This document shows, piece by piece, positions 51,036-60,510 of a stretch of DNA of 64,000 bases. A program made the translations under genes and the position numbers. Source of the DNA: Thermopetrobacter sp. TC1 (GTDB taxonomy: Bacteria; Pseudomonadota; Alphaproteobacteria; Rhizobiales; Aestuariivirgaceae); NCBI RefSeq assembly GCF_000746275.1, contig NZ_KN050832.1, forward strand, positions 1,488 to 65,487, in the 5' to 3' direction. The notes beneath the pieces were generated by a model that worked only from the letters and a program-made list of their open reading frames with translations, did no database searches and was not told where the DNA came from. The first letter of the stretch is position 1; each line of letters starts with the position of its first letter.

Positions 51036-54000
51036 ATGGCAGGCGCGCCGAGGAAGATCCGCAAGCTGCTCGTTGCCAACCGGGGGGAGATCGCCATCCG
51101 CATCATGCGGGCGGCCAATGAGCTGGGCATCAAGACCGTCGCCATCTATGCCGACGAGGACATGCTCTCGCTGCACCGCTTCAAGGCCGATGAGGCCTAT
51201 ATCGTCGGCCACGGGCGCGGCCCGGTGAAAGCCTATCTCGATATCGACGACATCATCCGCATCGCCAAGGAATCGGGCGCCGATGCCGTCCACCCCGGTT
51301 ATGGCTTCCTTTCCGAGAACCCGGATTTCGCGCGCGCCGTCATGAACGCCGGGCTGATCTGGATCGGCCCGCCGCCGGAAGTGATGGAGCGGCTGGGCAA
51401 CAAGGTGGCCGCCCGCAATCTCGCCATCGAGGCCGGTACGCCGGTCGTTCCCGCCACCGATCCCCTCCCCGCCGACATGGACGAGGTGAAGCGGCTGGCC
51501 GAGGAGATCGGCTATCCGGTCATGCTCAAGGCCAGCTGGGGCGGCGGCGGCCGCGGCATGCGCATCATCCGCTCTGCGGAAGAGCTCGAGAAGAACGTGC
51601 TGGAAGGCCGCCGCGAGGCGCTCAATGCCTTTGGCAATGATGAGGTCTATCTGGAAAAGCTCATCGAGCGCGCCCGCCACGTGGAGGTGCAGATCCTCGG
51701 CGATACTTACGGCAACATCGTGCATCTCTTTGAGCGCGACTGCTCCGTGCAGCGCCGCAATCAAAAGGTGGTGGAGCGCGCGCCTGCCCCGTATCTGTCA
51801 GAGGAGAAGCGTGCCGAAATCTGCGAGGCGGCGCTCAACCTCATGCGCCATGCCGGCTATGTGAACGCCGGCACGGTGGAGTTCCTCATGGATGTGGCGA
51901 CGGAGGACTTCTATTTCATCGAAGTCAATCCGCGCGTGCAGGTGGAACACACCATCACCGAGGAAGTCACCGGCATCGACATCGTCAAGGCCCAGATCCG
52001 CATCGCAGAGGGCGGCCGCATCGGCCATGTGGACGAAACCGGCGTGCCGCCGCAGCAGGAGATTGAGCTGTTCGGTCACGCGCTGCAATGCCGCATCACC
52101 ACCGAAGATCCGGCCAACAACTTCGTGCCCGATTATGGCCGCATCACCGGCTATCGCTCCGCCTCCGGCTTCGGCATCCGGCTGGATGCCGGCACGGCGT
52201 ACAATGGCGCCGTTATCACCCGCTATTACGATTCCTTGCTGGTAAAGGTCATCGCCTGGGGCATGACGGAGCAGGAGGCCATCGACCGCATGCTGCGGGC
52301 CTTGCGCGAATTCCGCATCCGCGGCGTGGCCAACAACATCCCCTTCCTGCTCAACCTGCTGGATCATCAGCAGTTCCGCGCCGCCACCTATACCACCCGC
52401 TTCATTGACGAAACACCGGAGCTGTTCGATTTCCCGCGCCCCCGCGCCCGCGCCCTGCGCCTGCTGGAATACCTCGCCGATGTGACGGTGAACGGCAACG
52501 ACCTGGTGCGCGGCCGGCCCAAGCCACAGCACCTGCCCCTCATCCGCGTGCCGGAGCACGACCCGGGCGAGCCGCCCATGGAGGGCACGGCCAAGCACAT
52601 TCTGGATACGCAAGGCCCCGAGGCGGTGGCGCAGTGGATGCTCGATCAGAAGCGCCTGCTGATGACTGACACCACCATGCGCGATGCGCATCAGTCGCTG
52701 CTTGCCACCCGCATGCGCACGCATGACATCGTGAAGGTGGCCCGCGCCTATGCCCACCGCCTGCCCACGCTCTTTTCCATTGAGTGCTGGGGCGGCGCCA
52801 CTTTCGACACCGCCATGCGTTTCTTAAACGAATGCCCGTGGGAGCGCCTGCGGCTCTTGCGCGTGGCCATGCCCAATCACCTGCTGCAGATGCTCCTGCG
52901 CGGCGCCAATGCCGTGGGCTACACCAGCTATCCGGACAACGTGGTGCGGGGTTTCGTGCGCCGCGCGGCGGAAAGCGGCATCGACCTCTTCCGCGTCTTC
53001 GACAGCCTCAACTGGGTGGAGAACATGAAGATCTCCATCGAGGAGGTCTTGAAGACCGGCAAGATCTGCGAGGCGGTGATGTGCTACACCGGCGACATCC
53101 TCGACCCGAACCGCCCGAAATACGACCTCGACTATTACGTGAAGCTGGCCCGCGAGCTGAAGGCCACAGGCACCCACATCCTCGGTATCAAGGACATGGC
53201 CGGGCTTTTAAAGCCCCCGGCGGCGAAAATCCTAGTCAAGGCCATCAAGGAGGAAACCGGCCTGCCTGTGCATTTCCACACCCATGACACATCGGGCATC
53301 GCCGGCGCGTCCATCCTTGCTGCCGCCGAGGCCGGCGTGGATGCGGCCGATGCCGCCATGGATGCCATGAGCGGGCTGACCAGCCAGCCCTGCCTCGGCT
53401 CCATCGTCGAGGCCCTGCGCAACACCGAGCGCGACACCGGGCTGGATCCGGCCACCATCCGCGAATTCTCCGATTACTGGGAGGCCGTGCGCGCCCGCTA
53501 TCTCGCCTTCGAATCCGATCTGCGCGCCCCCGCGTCCGAGGTGTATCTGCACGAGATCCCCGGCGGCCAGTTCACCAACCTGAAGGAACAGGCCCGCGCC
53601 CTTGGCCTGGGTGACCGCTGGCACGAGGTCGCGAAGATGTACCGCGAGGTCAACATGATGTTCGGCGACATCGTGAAGGTCACGCCCTCATCCAAGGTGG
53701 TGGGCGACATGGCCCTGATGATGGTCTCCGCCGGGCTGACGCCGGAGGACGTGCTGGATCCGGACAAGGAGATCGCCTTCCCCGAATCCGTGGTGGCCAT
53801 GTTCCGCGGCGAGCTGGGCCAGCCCCCCGGTGGCTGGCCGGAAGCGCTGCAAAAGAAGATCCTGAAGGGTGAAAAGCCCATCACCGGCCGCCCCGGCGCC
53901 GATTTGCCGCCTGCCGATCTGGATGCGGAGAAGAAGAAGGCCGAGGAGCTGGTGGGCCGCGAGATCACAGAGGAGGAGCTTTATTCCTATCTCATGTATC

Positions 54001-54512
54001 CCAAGGTCTTCGTGGACTATGCCAGGACCACGGAAAAATACGGGCCGCTTTCCGTTCTGCCCACGGAGAATTTCTTCTATGGCATGCAGCCCAATGACGA
54101 GATTTCCGTGGAGCTGGAAAAGGGCAAGGCGCCGCACATCCGCCTTATCACCGTCAGCGAGGAGGACGAGGAAGGCTTCGTGAAGGTCTTCTTCGAGCTC
54201 AATGGCGAGCCGCGCGTGGTGCGCGTGGAGAAGCGCCATGTGGAAGGCGGCGAGGAAAAGCGCAAGGCCGCCACGCACCCGAAAGCCGATCCCGGCAATC
54301 CGAAACAGATCGGCGCGCCCATGCCCGGCGTGGTCTCCACCGTCTCCGTGCAGGAAGGTCAGACGGTCAAGGCCGGCGATGTCCTCTGCACGCTGGAAGC
54401 CATGAAGATGGAAACAGCCATTCACACCGAAACCGACGGCAAGGTGGCCAGGGTGCTGGTCCACCCCGGCCAGCAGGTGGACGCCAAGGACCTGCTCATC
54501 GAGCTGGAATGA
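51036..54512 (+). CDS. pyc: Pyruvate carboxylase
   Basis: Carboxylates pyruvate to oxaloacetate (anaplerosis, gluconeogenesis) and feeds citrate synthase. At 1158 residues it is the single-chain form: biotin carboxylase domain ('KLLVANRGEIAIRIMRAANELGIKTVAIYADEDMLSLHRFKADEAYIVG', ATP-grasp 'KASWGGGGRGMRI', 'FIEVNPRVQVEHTITEEVTGIDIVKAQIRIAEG'), carboxyltransferase domain ('LLMTDTTMRDAHQSLLATRMRT', 'FSIECWGGATFDTAMRFL'), and the C-terminal biotin domain with 'LEAMKMET' where the Lys is biotinylated. GGAGGG precedes the ATG. Monocistronic, with tandem palindromes upstream. Confidence 0.98.
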   Translation: MAGAPRKIRKLLVANRGEIAIRIMRAANELGIKTVAIYADEDMLSLHRFKADEAYIVGHGRGPVKAYLDIDDIIRIAKESGADAVHPGYGFLSENPDFARAVMNAGLIWIGPPPEVMERLGNKVAARNLAIEAGTPVVPATDPLPADMDEVKRLAEEIGYPVMLKASWGGGGRGMRIIRSAEELEKNVLEGRREALNAFGNDEVYLEKLIERARHVEVQILGDTYGNIVHLFERDCSVQRRNQKVVERAPAPYLSEEKRAEICEAALNLMRHAGYVNAGTVEFLMDVATEDFYFIEVNPRVQVEHTITEEVTGIDIVKAQIRIAEGGRIGHVDETGVPPQQEIELFGHALQCRITTEDPANNFVPDYGRITGYRSASGFGIRLDAGTAYNGAVITRYYDSLLVKVIAWGMTEQEAIDRMLRALREFRIRGVANNIPFLLNLLDHQQFRAATYTTRFIDETPELFDFPRPRARALRLLEYLADVTVNGNDLVRGRPKPQHLPLIRVPEHDPGEPPMEGTAKHILDTQGPEAVAQWMLDQKRLLMTDTTMRDAHQSLLATRMRTHDIVKVARAYAHRLPTLFSIECWGGATFDTAMRFLNECPWERLRLLRVAMPNHLLQMLLRGANAVGYTSYPDNVVRGFVRRAAESGIDLFRVFDSLNWVENMKISIEEVLKTGKICEAVMCYTGDILDPNRPKYDLDYYVKLARELKATGTHILGIKDMAGLLKPPAAKILVKAIKEETGLPVHFHTHDTSGIAGASILAAAEAGVDAADAAMDAMSGLTSQPCLGSIVEALRNTERDTGLDPATIREFSDYWEAVRARYLAFESDLRAPASEVYLHEIPGGQFTNLKEQARALGLGDRWHEVAKMYREVNMMFGDIVKVTPSSKVVGDMALMMVSAGLTPEDVLDPDKEIAFPESVVAMFRGELGQPPGGWPEALQKKILKGEKPITGRPGADLPPADLDAEKKKAEELVGREITEEELYSYLMYPKVFVDYARTTEKYGPLSVLPTENFFYGMQPNDEISVELEKGKAPHIRLITVSEEDEEGFVKVFFELNGEPRVVRVEKRHVEGGEEKRKAATHPKADPGNPKQIGAPMPGVVSTVSVQEGQTVKAGDVLCTLEAMKMETAIHTETDGKVARVLVHPGQQVDAKDLLIELE

Positions 54513-54585
54513 AAAGCCTGCCCGGTGTGTTCTGGCGGGAAAGGAAAAATCCAGGCGCAATCAGGCGCCCATCCGGCTTGTGATC

Positions 54586-54606
54586 GGGGGCAAAACGCCC
54601 CCCTTT
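54586..54606 (+). terminator. Probable terminator of pyc
   Basis: GGGGGC, loop AAAAC, GCCCCC, then CTTT. The T-run is short, so it may be a hairpin only. Confidence 0.45.
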
Positions 54607-54922
54607 ACACCACCGGCGCGCCATAGCCGGCGGAATAGGGCACGGGGCCGGAAAAGGCGATCACATCGCCGTCTTCAAGAAATGCGTCCACATTCAGCGG
54701 CCCTTTCAGCGTCGGTGTGACATCCCGCCCGTTGCGCAGGATGAGAAACACCTTGTCCAGCGGAATTGACAGGCGCTTGACCACATCCTCCACCGTGCTG
54801 CCCACCGGCAGCTCAAGCTCCACCGCCCCGCCCCGGCCGCAGGCCTGCGCCACCGAATTGAACAGCCGCACCGTCACCCGAATGGGCGCATCGGGCATGT
54901 TATGACCAATTCGCGCGTTCAT
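54605..54922 (-). CDS. MoaD/ThiS-like beta-grasp protein without C-terminal Gly-Gly
   Basis: 105 residues of ubiquitin-like fold: 'VTVRLFNSVAQACGRGGAVELELPVGSTVEDVVKRLSIPLDKVFLILRNGRDVTPTL' and 'DVDAFLEDGDVIAFSGPVPYSAGYGAPVV', here with 'NVDAFLEDGDVIAFSGPVPYS'. MoaD and ThiS need a terminal Gly-Gly for thiocarboxylation; this protein ends in AGYGAPVV, so it is probably not a sulfur carrier. The ATG has GGGAGGAACGG upstream. Convergent with pyc. Confidence 0.72.
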   Translation of the reverse strand: MNARIGHNMPDAPIRVTVRLFNSVAQACGRGGAVELELPVGSTVEDVVKRLSIPLDKVFLILRNGRDVTPTLKGPLNVDAFLEDGDVIAFSGPVPYSAGYGAPVV

Positions 54923-54988
54923 CCCGTTCCTCCCTGCCGGACTCGCCATCGGCATAGCCGCGGACGGTAATGCGCAAATTGACCTTGC

Positions 54989-55147
54989 TCAAGTATCCCT
55001 TGCTGTAGGCAGCCCCGCGCTTTTATCGGCAGCGATGCGCATGGCCAGATCAAACATCCGGGCGAAGATGTTCGCCATGTCATCCGCGCCACGTTCAATC
55101 AGCTGTTCCAGGATGGCATCAAGCCCTGTATGCTTCTGTCTGTCCAT
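54989..55147 (-). pseudogene. 5' fragment of an IS256-family (Mutator-type) transposase
   Basis: About 38 residues 'GLDAILEQLIERGADDMANIFARMFDLAMRIA' match the start of IS256-family transposases, which read 'LIEQLAEHGSDGLAQAFTALFNLAMRLEREQF'. The homology then stops and the frame ends with 'ADKSAGLPTARDT'. The rest of the element is missing. A remnant of an old insertion upstream of the SNF2 gene. Confidence 0.6.
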
Positions 55148-55408
55148 TCTCTGTTCTTCACGGTTGGTGTTACAATTCCATGGAATACCAGAATGGACCG
55201 CCCCTGCCGGGGCATGCCCCGGTAGGAGCACTCAGCGTAAGCCTCCTACAAAATTTCCAGACCTAAGGTTACAGTACCCAAGACTGTCCCAAGTAACGTG
55301 CTCATCTCCTTCTCTTTCTTGAGAAGGCAGGGGCAGAACTGAACATTCTCCACAATTCTCCAGCAGCCAAATTGCGCCTGACGCAGAAACGCTGTTATTT
55401 CACTTCTG

Positions 55409-58400
55409 ATGAAAACCATCTTCGACACGACAGACCTGATCGACACGTTCGAGGTGCGGTTCCTCGAGCGGGGCGTGTCCTATCATGAATCGGGACGCGT
55501 TGAACAGGCACGCACCAAGATATCCCGCAACGCCCGCAAGATGACCATCGAGGGTGTGGTGCGGGGCAGCCGGGGCAAGACCTATCATCAGCGCATCGAA
55601 GTTTTCCATGGTTACGGCCATGCCAGTATCGAAGGCGAGTGCACCTGCCCCGTCGGATACAATTGCAAGCATGTCGTTGCCGTCCTGCTGGAAGTCCTGC
55701 ATCAACGGGATAACAAATCCGACCGCATCGGCATGACGGAGACGACACCTACTCCCTCGCCCGGACACACCGCCGTGCCTTGCGATGACCGCCTGCTGCA
55801 GTGGCTTGAACAGGTGCAACAGGCCGCAAGCGGCCGCGAAGCCGCCCAGGACCCAAATGCCTATCCGGATCATATTCATGAGCGGCTCATCTACGTGCTG
55901 GCGCCGGATGACCGCAAGGAAGATCTCTCCCCTGCCAGCATCCGCCTTCTCAGCACCCGGCGGCTGCTCAAGGGCGGCTACAGCAAGACCGTCCGCCGCT
56001 ACAATCCGGAAAACGCCTTGCGCGACACCCCTGCCCGTTTTCTTCGCCCCGTCGATCTCGACATCCTGCGCCAGCTCTACTGGGAAGTGAAAAACCGCGA
56101 CGAACACGGACACTTCTGGCGGGCGGAGGAAGACTATGACCTTTCCCGTCTCCCCGGCGGCGCCAGCCTGTTGGAAAAGATTCTTGGCACGGGCCGCTGC
56201 CACTTCGGCTCCCTGAAGGGGCCTCTGCTGCAAAAAGGGCCGCAGCGGCGCGGCGCCTTTTTCTGGCATCGCAGCGAGGATGGTCTGCAACAGCTGCGGG
56301 TGCGCCTGCTGCCTGAAGGCGAGAATACAGAGGCAAGGGCCAACGACACGGACAAGGAAAAAGAGGCGCAGGCTCTAGTTCTGCCCGTGAATCCGCCCTG
56401 GTATCTGGACCTGAAAACCGGCCTGTGCGGGCCGCTTGATCTTGGCATTTCTCCGGGGCTGGCCGCCCGCCTTGCCGCAGCGCCGCCCTTGCACCCGCGC
56501 GATGCCGCCCTCGTGCGCGAACAGCTGGGCAAGATATTCGGCGATGCTGAAAAGGCACCCATGCCGCCGCCGGAAATGCCGGAAAAGGTCATTGTCCGCA
56601 AGGTAAAGCCAACGCCGGTTCTGCGGCTCATCCGCGGGAACCTGAAATACGATCCGGCCTTTTTCGAACCATTCGGCAGCTATTTTTCCCGGCCGTTTGA
56701 AAAGGTTTCCGTGCCGCTCGCCCGCCTTTCCTTCGATTATGACGGAACGGAAATTGCCGACGACACACCCGGCGCCAGCATCGATTTTCAGAAGGGCGAT
56801 GAAATTGTCATCATTCCCCGCGACCACAAGGCAGAACAAGAGGCACGCGAGACCCTGTATGAATTCGGCTTTGTGCGCATCGAGGACATCGACCTCTTTT
56901 CCAAGCCGGCCCGGCACCGCAAGGACTATTTCCTCACCCCCGACCCGGACCTCACCGTCAGAATGTCACTGTCTGGCCCGGAGCGGCTGAAAGCGCTCTA
57001 TTTCGAGGATCCGAGCCGGTTCATCAGCTTCTCCGCCGAGGGCGTTCCCTGGCTGCAAAAGGAAAAGGGCTGGCGGGTAAAGGTGGCAAAGGATTATCCG
57101 GTCCGGCTGCTGGATGAAACAGATGTGCACTGGTGGGGCGAGATTGAAGACGACAGCAGCACTGATTGGTTCTCCTTCACCGTTGGCGTTGAGGTGGACG
57201 GACAGCGCGTCAACCTCATCCCCGTGCTCACGGGCATCCTGCGGCAACTGCCCGCGGAATTGTTCACCATCGAAGATACCGGCAAGCGCAACGCTATGCT
57301 GGAAAAAATAGTCAAGGATCATCTGCACTTGTGGACGCAGCTGGATGATGGCCGCCTGGTGCCGCTTGAGGCGGAGCGCGTAGTGCCCGTCATGCGCATG
57401 CTGCTGGATCTGCAAGAGGGATTTGGCACGCAGGATGAAGACAAGCTGCGCATCTCGCCGCTGGAATCTGCCGATCTGGCGGAACTGGCCGAAGAGGTGC
57501 CGGATGTTGCCTGGCACGGCCATGAACGGGTGCGGCGCATCGCAGAGGCGCTGCGCAGGATTGCCCGCGAAGGCCTGCCCAAGATTGCGCCGCCGCCCAA
57601 TTTGCGCACCACCTTGCGCCCCTATCAGCATCAGGGGTTGTGTTGGCTGGTTTTCCTGCGCGAGGCGGGGCTGGGCGGCATTCTTGCCGATGACATGGGC
57701 TTGGGAAAGACGGTTCAGACCCTGGCCTTTCTGCTGCTGGAAAAGAACGAGGGCAGGCTGAAAAGGCCGGCCCTGATTGTCTCCCCCACTTCGGTGCTGC
57801 CCAACTGGGAGGCGGAGCTACAACGCTTCGCGCCCGATCTGCGCGTGTTGCGCCTGCACGGACCGGAGCGCAAGGCGCGCTTTGCACAGGTCAGCGAATA
57901 TGATGTGCTGCTCACCACCTATCCCCTGCTCGCCCGCGACGAGGAATTCTGGCGTCAGCAGCCGCTGCACGCCCTCATTCTCGATGAGGCGCAGGCGATC
58001 AAGAACCCGAAATCACGCGGCGCATCAGCAGCGGCGCAATTGCGGGCGGATGTGCGCCTGGCGCTGACCGGCACGCCGGTTGAAAACAATCTTGAGGAGC
58101 TCTGGTCACTGTTCAATGTCCTCAACCCCGGCTTCCTGGGGGATCTGAAAACCTTCCGCCGTCGCTTCCGCACCCCCATCGAGAAGCGCGGCGATACGGC
58201 CCGGATGAAGCTTCTCAAGCGGCGCATCCGTCCGCTTGTGCTGCGCCGCAGCAAGGAGGAGGTGGCAAGGGAACTGCCGCCGAAGACGGAGATTACTGAA
58301 TACGTGGTGCTGGAAGGCGCGCAGCGCGATCTTTATGAAACCATCCGCCTGATGATGAACGAGAAGGTGCGCCGCGCCATTGCCGAAAAGGGGCTGGAGC

Positions 58401-59011
58401 GCGCGCGCATCGAGGTGCTCGAGGCCCTGCTCAAGCTGCGTCAGGTCTGTTGCGATCCGCGCCTGGTGAAGCTGCCGGCGGCGCGCAAGGTGAAGGGATC
58501 GGCCAAGCTGCACCGGCTCATGGAAATGCTGCCGGAATTGATCGCGGAAGGTCGGCGTATTCTGCTGTTTTCCCAGTTCACGTCCATGCTCGACCTTATC
58601 CGCCCCGAGCTTGAGAAACACAAAATCGATTATGTGGAGATCACCGGCAAAACAAGGGACAGGAAAACACCGGTTATGCGTTTTCAGGCCGGGGATGTGC
58701 CACTGTTTCTGATTTCGCTGAAAGCGGGCGGCAGCGGGCTGAACCTGACCGCGGCCGATACGGTGATCCATTACGATCCGTGGTGGAACCCAGCGGTGGA
58801 AAACCAGGCCACCGACCGCGCCCATCGCATCGGACAGGACAAGCCGGTGTTCGTGCATCGCCTGATCGTGAAAAACTCGGTGGAAGAGGCCATCGAGCAG
58901 CTCAAGCACAAAAAGGCGGAACTGGCGGCCAGCCTCCTTGAGGAGGGCAAAAGCACGCGCTTCACCCTGACCGAAGACGACATCGACGCCCTCTTCGCCC
59001 CGCTCGAATGA
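55409..59011 (+). CDS. SWIM-domain SNF2-family DNA-dependent ATPase/helicase
   Basis: 1200 residues. The N-terminus has a SWIM zinc finger ('GECTCPVGYNCKHVVAVLLEVLH', C-x-C-x6-C-x-H). A long region of unknown fold (about 130-700) follows, then the SNF2 core: motif I 'GILADDMGLGKTVQTLAF', motif II 'LHALILDEAQAIKNP', motif III 'LALTGTPVENNLEELWSLF', and the helicase C lobe ending in 'DPWWNPAVENQATDRAHRIGQDKPVFVHRLI'. Translocates on DNA to remodel protein-DNA complexes, as in RapA-like repair or defence systems; no partner gene is next to it. It follows an IS256 remnant. Confidence 0.88.
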   Translation: MKTIFDTTDLIDTFEVRFLERGVSYHESGRVEQARTKISRNARKMTIEGVVRGSRGKTYHQRIEVFHGYGHASIEGECTCPVGYNCKHVVAVLLEVLHQRDNKSDRIGMTETTPTPSPGHTAVPCDDRLLQWLEQVQQAASGREAAQDPNAYPDHIHERLIYVLAPDDRKEDLSPASIRLLSTRRLLKGGYSKTVRRYNPENALRDTPARFLRPVDLDILRQLYWEVKNRDEHGHFWRAEEDYDLSRLPGGASLLEKILGTGRCHFGSLKGPLLQKGPQRRGAFFWHRSEDGLQQLRVRLLPEGENTEARANDTDKEKEAQALVLPVNPPWYLDLKTGLCGPLDLGISPGLAARLAAAPPLHPRDAALVREQLGKIFGDAEKAPMPPPEMPEKVIVRKVKPTPVLRLIRGNLKYDPAFFEPFGSYFSRPFEKVSVPLARLSFDYDGTEIADDTPGASIDFQKGDEIVIIPRDHKAEQEARETLYEFGFVRIEDIDLFSKPARHRKDYFLTPDPDLTVRMSLSGPERLKALYFEDPSRFISFSAEGVPWLQKEKGWRVKVAKDYPVRLLDETDVHWWGEIEDDSSTDWFSFTVGVEVDGQRVNLIPVLTGILRQLPAELFTIEDTGKRNAMLEKIVKDHLHLWTQLDDGRLVPLEAERVVPVMRMLLDLQEGFGTQDEDKLRISPLESADLAELAEEVPDVAWHGHERVRRIAEALRRIAREGLPKIAPPPNLRTTLRPYQHQGLCWLVFLREAGLGGILADDMGLGKTVQTLAFLLLEKNEGRLKRPALIVSPTSVLPNWEAELQRFAPDLRVLRLHGPERKARFAQVSEYDVLLTTYPLLARDEEFWRQQPLHALILDEAQAIKNPKSRGASAAAQLRADVRLALTGTPVENNLEELWSLFNVLNPGFLGDLKTFRRRFRTPIEKRGDTARMKLLKRRIRPLVLRRSKEEVARELPPKTEITEYVVLEGAQRDLYETIRLMMNEKVRRAIAEKGLERARIEVLEALLKLRQVCCDPRLVKLPAARKVKGSAKLHRLMEMLPELIAEGRRILLFSQFTSMLDLIRPELEKHKIDYVEITGKTRDRKTPVMRFQAGDVPLFLISLKAGGSGLNLTAADTVIHYDPWWNPAVENQATDRAHRIGQDKPVFVHRLIVKNSVEEAIEQLKHKKAELAASLLEEGKSTRFTLTEDDIDALFAPLE

Positions 59012-59181
59012 CGCCATTTTTCGGAATGTCTGACCGGTGAAACTGCCCCGCACGATGCCCAAAATGGGCGTTACCGGCAGGTCATGGCCATTTCGGGAAA
59101 ATGGCTCGGCCCCGGATACATGCCGGAACGAATGCAGACAGGCCGAATGGACCGCAGGAGCTAAGAGAGGATGGTCAGGAC

Positions 59182-59274
59182 TGGCGGAGAGGAAGGGATT
59201 CGAACCCTCGAGGCGGGGTCTACCCGCCTACTCCCTTAGCAGGGGAGCGCCTTCGACCACTCGGCCACCTCTCC
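59182..59274 (-). tRNA. tRNA-Ser (GCT)
   Basis: 93 nucleotides with an encoded CCA and the long variable arm of tRNA-Ser. Acceptor GGAGAGG pairs with CCTCTCC. The anticodon loop CTGCTAA gives GCT, and the T-arm GGGTTCGAATCCC is intact. Confidence 0.95.
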
Positions 59275-59549
59275 GCGCGCGTTTATGCCCGCATTCGCGC
59301 CGCGTTTCAAGGCCGGAATCGGCTCAGGCAACCTGCATGGTCTTTCATGCCCGGCGCTTTTTTGCTGTGTCCCGTTTCGGAAGCGATGCTGGAAAGATCC
59401 GCGGCCATTTCCGGCATGGTTAAGGGAAAATTTATCGCTCCGGTGCTTGACTGTGACTGTGAGTATGTCAAAAGTCACACAGAGAAGTGCTTCGCGACCT
59501 GCGATGGAATAAGCGGGCGCCTTGCACACGAAATCGGGGAGTTGACGCC

Positions 59550-59840
59550 ATGAAACGCCTTCTCGTCCTTGTCGGCGCCGCAGCCAGCCTCATTGCCCTT
59601 GGCCTTGCCCAGGAGGCCATGGCGGACGAGAAATTCATCCCCAAGGGCTTCTCCTATCGCCCGGGCGATACCCGCCTGCCGCCGCTGAATTCCCAACGTT
59701 ATCGCATCATCACCCGCGCTGATGAACTGGAAGCGCGCATCTACACCAGCAAGAAGCTGCGCTCCGATTTCGAGGATTACATCTATCGCAATCAGCAGCG
59801 CGATCTTTCACCGCCGCGCCCGGGCTGGCGCTATTACTGA
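59550..59840 (+). CDS. Small exported protein, function unknown
   Basis: 96 residues with a signal peptide ('MKRLLVLVGAAASLIALGLAQEAMA'). The mature part has 'IPKGFSYRPGDTRLPPLNSQRYRIITRADELEARIYTSKKLRSDFEDYIYRN' and ends 'PPRPGWRYY'. I do not recognise the family. GGGGAG is eight bases before the ATG. A 275-base gap separates it from tRNA-Ser. Confidence 0.72.
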   Translation: MKRLLVLVGAAASLIALGLAQEAMADEKFIPKGFSYRPGDTRLPPLNSQRYRIITRADELEARIYTSKKLRSDFEDYIYRNQQRDLSPPRPGWRYY

Positions 59841-59947
59841 GCATCACCGCCCTGCCCCGGCGCTCATCACGGGCCCAAAGCACCCGTTCCAGAAAAGCAC
59901 GCAGCATATCGCAATGCGCCACAAGCGTTCATGGCGCACTTTTGTGC

Positions 59948-60214
59948 TCAGTTCAGCCCCATCCAGGCCCGCGCGCGCCGCAGCGCCTCCTGAAGCTGAT
60001 CGCGCGTCATTTCCGCAGCGATTTCCTGCCGATAGTGCCGCGCCTTTTCATGCCCGCGAATGGCGGCGAGGTTGAACCATTTGTGCGCCTCGACCAGATC
60101 GGCCTCAACCTCTCGTCCCAGGCTGTACATCAGCCCCAGCTCGAAGAGCACATCCGCCGCCGCGCCCTGCGAGATCGTGGCGGCATCGACAAAGGCGTGA
60201 TCCATGCGTGCCAT
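59948..60214 (-). CDS. Small Sel1-repeat protein
   Basis: 88 residues with a Sel1-like repeat 'ADVLFELGLMYSLGREVEADLVEAHKWFNLAAIRGHEKARHYRQEIA'. This is one full repeat plus helices, too short for a typical superhelix, so it may act as an adaptor. Nothing more specific can be said. The ATG follows GGGGA. Confidence 0.72.
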   Translation of the reverse strand: MARMDHAFVDAATISQGAAADVLFELGLMYSLGREVEADLVEAHKWFNLAAIRGHEKARHYRQEIAAEMTRDQLQEALRRARAWMGLN

Positions 60215-60510
60215 GGCTCCAGTCCCCTACTTACAAACGCTCTCTCCCGTGAGGGTGGCCGCCCCCGGCAGGTCTTGCCGCCTGTTTGACCACCACTTTC
60301 ACGCAACCTGTAAGGTTCATGCCACCAGTTTGCGGTGTGGAGCATAAGGGGCCGTTAAGGAGCATGGTAAAGAAAGGACAAAGATGACGGCCGCATGGTC
60401 TCCTTCATGAGAGGACGGATCCAAGCTATTGATATTAAAGGATTATTCACAGAGCTTCCGCAACAGTCCCGCCTTAGCGCAGCATTTACCATGCATGCTT
60501 TTTTGCGGCC

